Source: an uncultured Erythrobacter sp.
GTDB taxonomy: Bacteria; Pseudomonadota; Alphaproteobacteria; Sphingomonadales; Sphingomonadaceae
Direction of reading: 5' to 3'
Assembly: GCA_947500645.1 (NCBI GenBank)
Contig: CANMSD010000001.1
Location: 682,001-746,000 of the forward strand
Length of the DNA stretch: 64,000 bases
The position numbers were made by a program, and so were the translations under genes. A model generated the notes under the pieces. It made no database searches. It saw nothing but the letters and a program-made list of their open reading frames with translations, and was not told the origin of the DNA. This document shows, piece after piece, positions 62,043 through 64,000 of the stretch; position 1 is the first letter of the stretch, and the number at the start of each line of letters is the position of its first letter.

Positions 62043-62864
62043 TCAGGCGCTCATCAGTTCAGTTGGCATGTCCGTACTGGTGACCGCCTTGCCATTCTCG
62101 AAGTCCATCCATGGCGGAAGGTCTTGCGAGCCGAGCTTCTCAAGCGTCTCGCGATCGCGAATAGTGTCCATCGGATGCCAAAATCCGTAGTGTTTGAACG
62201 CCATCAGCTCACCATCATGGGCCAGCTTGGTCAGCGGCTGTTTCTCCAGCGGCTCCTCGTCTCCCGTGAGGTAATCGAGAACAGCTGGCTCGAATACAAA
62301 GAAGCCACCGTTGATCCACGTCTCGTGCTTTTGGACCTTTTCGGTAAACTCCGTCACCTTGCTCCCCGAGAGCTCAAGATTGCCGAAACGCGCAGGTGGC
62401 TGGACCGCAGTGACGGTCGCGAGCTTGCCATGGGATTTGTGGAAGTCGACCAACGCCTCGATATCGACGTTGCCTACACCATCCGAGTAAGTGACCATAA
62501 ATGGCTCATCGCCGATCCAGTCACGCAAGCGGCGAATACGTCCACCAGTCATGGTGGATAACCCGGTATCGACTACAGAAACGCGCCAGTTCAGCTTGCT
62601 GGTAGGGCGCAGGTTCATCTCACCATCGCCGATGCCGACCGTGAAATCATTATTCATCAGGTGCAGGTCCTGGAAGAACTTCTTGATCAACATCGCCTTG
62701 TAACCACAGGCAACGACGAAATCGCCGAACCCAAAACGGTCGTAAATGTCCATGACGTGGAGCATGATTGGCCGCCCGGCGACCTCCACCATCGGTTTAG
62801 GGATACGGGTCGTTTCCTCTGCCAGACGAGAGCCGAGCCCTCCGGCAAGCAAGACAACCTTCAT
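62043..62864 (-). CDS. rfbF: glucose-1-phosphate cytidylyltransferase
   Basis: A 273-residue sugar nucleotidyltransferase of RfbF length with the N-terminal LAGGLGSRLAEET signature and the RIPKPMVEV substrate segment, and VTYSDGVGNVD carrying the metal-binding Asp. It makes CDP-glucose from CTP and glucose-1-phosphate, the first step of CDP-deoxysugar synthesis. It is the first gene of the minus-strand CDP-sugar operon. The 143-bp gap upstream contains the terminator of the preceding gene and must hold the promoter. Confidence 0.95.
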   Translation of the reverse strand: MKVVLLAGGLGSRLAEETTRIPKPMVEVAGRPIMLHVMDIYDRFGFGDFVVACGYKAMLIKKFFQDLHLMNNDFTVGIGDGEMNLRPTSKLNWRVSVVDTGLSTMTGGRIRRLRDWIGDEPFMVTYSDGVGNVDIEALVDFHKSHGKLATVTAVQPPARFGNLELSGSKVTEFTEKVQKHETWINGGFFVFEPAVLDYLTGDEEPLEKQPLTKLAHDGELMAFKHYGFWHPMDTIRDRETLEKLGSQDLPPWMDFENGKAVTSTDMPTELMSA

Positions 62865-62981
62865 CGCTTTTCCCCTCTATCGCTTCGAAACAAGACGTTG
62901 GAAAATGTCTTTCCGATATCTTGGACTCTAAGCGAGGAGGCGCACACGCCGAAATGGTCATCGGGGGTAGGCAGCTTTAGC

Positions 62982-63001
62982 CAAAAATTGCCCCAAGGGG
63001 C
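62982..63001 (-). terminator. small intrinsic terminator after the membrane protein gene
   Basis: On the minus strand GCCCC-TT-GGGGC (63001 to 62990) is followed by AATTTTTGG. The stem is only 4-5 bp but is all G/C and has a T-run. It lies 6 bp after the stop of the gene ending at 63008 and separates it from the rfbF operon. Confidence 0.6.
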
Positions 63002-63007
63002 TACTAC

Positions 63008-64000
63008 CTACTCGGGACGAGATGATTCCGGGGCGACGTAAAGGTCAAAGCCGTCGGCAACTCGCTGATTTTCATACGCGATATATCCGCGGCTCTGGGC
63101 ATATTCTGCCAATGCCTTTTCGATCGGCTCCGCACGATTAACCAGGATTCCCGCAGGTGGATCGGCATCGAAGAACGCTTCAAGGCCTGAGGGAGATGTC
63201 GTGCGATAATAGCGACTATCGTCGTCCGGGAGGTACGGGGCCACCCGGTAGACGAATTGCCCGGCTGCAAACTCGGGATAGATCGAATATCCGCCTTCCA
63301 ACGCAAATAGCGGCGTGAGCGTCGCAATCCGCGCCCCAGGTTGAAGGCCTGCCCCCTGCCCTGCAACCGCCACTTCGCGCTTCAATGCAATGCTCTCCCA
63401 CTTTCCTGGATTGGCAAATTGCATCAATCCAGGAGCGATCCTGGACGCTCCGAGGGCAAGTGAAGTTACGGCGATTGCCAGCATTACTGGAACGAGGATC
63501 TTTGCCCCCTCGCCCTCCCCTGAAACAAACCTTGCGAGCACGATGAAGAGCAGAATTAAGAACGGGATCGGCGGCACGAAATATTGTTGAAATGAGGGGG
63601 ACGGCACGAAGGCGACTGCCACACTGCATCCTAGCAATATCGTGAGGAGGATCACCCGCCAATCGAACAGGGGCCGAAGACCAGACCGAGTGATAGTCGC
63701 AAAGACCATACCCACTATCGCCGCAATTACGAGAAGAGTCGCACTCGCAAACCAGATTTGCTCGGCGAGCAGGATCTTAGCCGCCAATCCCACGACTTTC
63801 GGCTCGTCCACATTCTGCCAATATGCTGGCTGCAACTCGGTAAAGTACCGCAAAGTGTGCGCCAGGAAACCTTCCGGGTCGAGCGCGAGATGCGCCAGCG
63901 TCGGCAGGCCGCCAATCGCTCCGCCTATTGCCAGTGGGAGAAAAGCCGATTTTATACGGTCACTTAAAGGACGGGTAGACGGCGCAAGCAGCGTTACTAG
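63008..64000 (-). CDS. polytopic membrane protein, probable GT-C-type glycosyltransferase, N-terminus outside window
   Basis: The frame is open to the right edge, so only the C-terminal 330 residues or so are visible; a TTG at 63853 is internal. At least four hydrophobic helices can be seen, for instance IWFASATLLVIAAIVGMVF, WRVILLTILLGCSVAVAFV and ILVPVMLAIAVTSLALG, with the loop FQQYFVPPIPFLILL between two of them. A soluble C-terminal domain follows with TLTPLFALEGGYSIYPEF. This layout resembles GT39-like (ArnT/Pmt type) membrane glycosyltransferases that use lipid-linked sugars, but the catalytic N-terminal loop is not in view. Confidence 0.65.
   Translation of the reverse strand, partial: LVTLLAPSTRPLSDRIKSAFLPLAIGGAIGGLPTLAHLALDPEGFLAHTLRYFTELQPAYWQNVDEPKVVGLAAKILLAEQIWFASATLLVIAAIVGMVFATITRSGLRPLFDWRVILLTILLGCSVAVAFVPSPSFQQYFVPPIPFLILLFIVLARFVSGEGEGAKILVPVMLAIAVTSLALGASRIAPGLMQFANPGKWESIALKREVAVAGQGAGLQPGARIATLTPLFALEGGYSIYPEFAAGQFVYRVAPYLPDDDSRYYRTTSPSGLEAFFDADPPAGILVNRAEPIEKALAEYAQSRGYIAYENQRVADGFDLYVAPESSRPE

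Noticed and set aside
1..64000. CRISPR arrays, insertion sequences, prophage genes, tRNA or rRNA genes.
   Set aside because: I found no regularly spaced repeats, no transposase or integrase-like protein and no tRNA- or rRNA-like segment on reading both strands; a dedicated scan was not possible.

Overview
The window looks like chromosome of an alphaproteobacterium, most probably a sphingomonad (Sphingomonadales, Erythrobacter/Novosphingobium-like). This is inferred from the TonB-dependent receptors, spinster-type MFS carrier, twin-arginine DUF1838-like proteins, dense ATGA/GTGA-coupled operons and moderately high GC. No marker gene, rRNA or tRNA is present, so the taxonomy is tentative. I saw no IS element, phage gene or CRISPR array.

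Bases 1-50,600 form one long catabolic island of about 40 genes, probably for an unidentified small acid, amide or heterocycle. Its modules are: (i) a HisD-type alcohol dehydrogenase next to an IclR regulator (0.8-3.2 kb); (ii) a Zn-alcohol dehydrogenase / isocitrate-lyase-family lyase / propionyl-CoA synthetase operon (3.2-7.0 kb); (iii) a small protein plus methyltransferase pair (7.2-8.7 kb); (iv) two flavoenzymes (8.7-11.4 kb); (v) a tightly packed plus-strand run of 11 genes (11.6-22.9 kb) with two transporters, an ALDH, hydrolases, a cupin, an ornithine-cyclodeaminase-like enzyme, a second methyltransferase/small-protein pair and three lipoprotein hydrolases; (vi) a second lyase with a PhyH dioxygenase, and an Asp/Glu-racemase-like protein with a deacetylase-like protein (22.9-26.7 kb); (vii) a TonB receptor (26.9-29.3 kb); (viii) a leuC-leuD-lyase-flavoprotein-ALDH operon (29.4-35.2 kb); (ix) hydantoinase A and B, an N-carbamoylsarcosine-amidase-like hydrolase and an NCS1 permease (35.4-41.2 kb); (x) a second TonB receptor between two DUF1838-like paralogues (41.3-46.1 kb); (xi) a YciI / NmrA / FAD-monooxygenase operon, a second IclR regulator and an alpha/beta hydrolase (46.1-50.6 kb).

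The clearest signal that is not a gene is a recurring dyad, TTATCCG-N5-CGGnCA. I find it in six intergenic regions, at about 2.2, 7.1, 11.5, 24.8, 26.8 and 35.3 kb. These regions feed nearly every operon of the first 41 kb, so the modules look like one regulon, plausibly under the IclR protein at 2.4-3.2 kb. Many functions occur twice or three times (IclR, lyases, ALDH, methyltransferase plus small partner, beta-lactamase-like lipoproteins, TonB receptors, DUF1838-like, FAD monooxygenases).

From about 50.9 kb the content changes: a CadC-like TPR regulator, a sterol-desaturase-family hydroxylase, a structured 557-bp gap, a LuxR-type regulator with a degenerate receiver, then surface-sugar genes. 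These are UDP-glucose dehydrogenase, GtrA, a GT2 transferase and a minus-strand CDP-sugar set (rfbF, rfbG, an RfbH-like dehydratase, a sugar C-methyltransferase and an SDR reductase-like protein). The window ends inside a membrane protein gene. The RfbH-like protein lacks the usual Fe-S cysteines and the SDR protein has Met in place of its catalytic Lys, so the sugar product is not the textbook 3,6-dideoxyhexose route.
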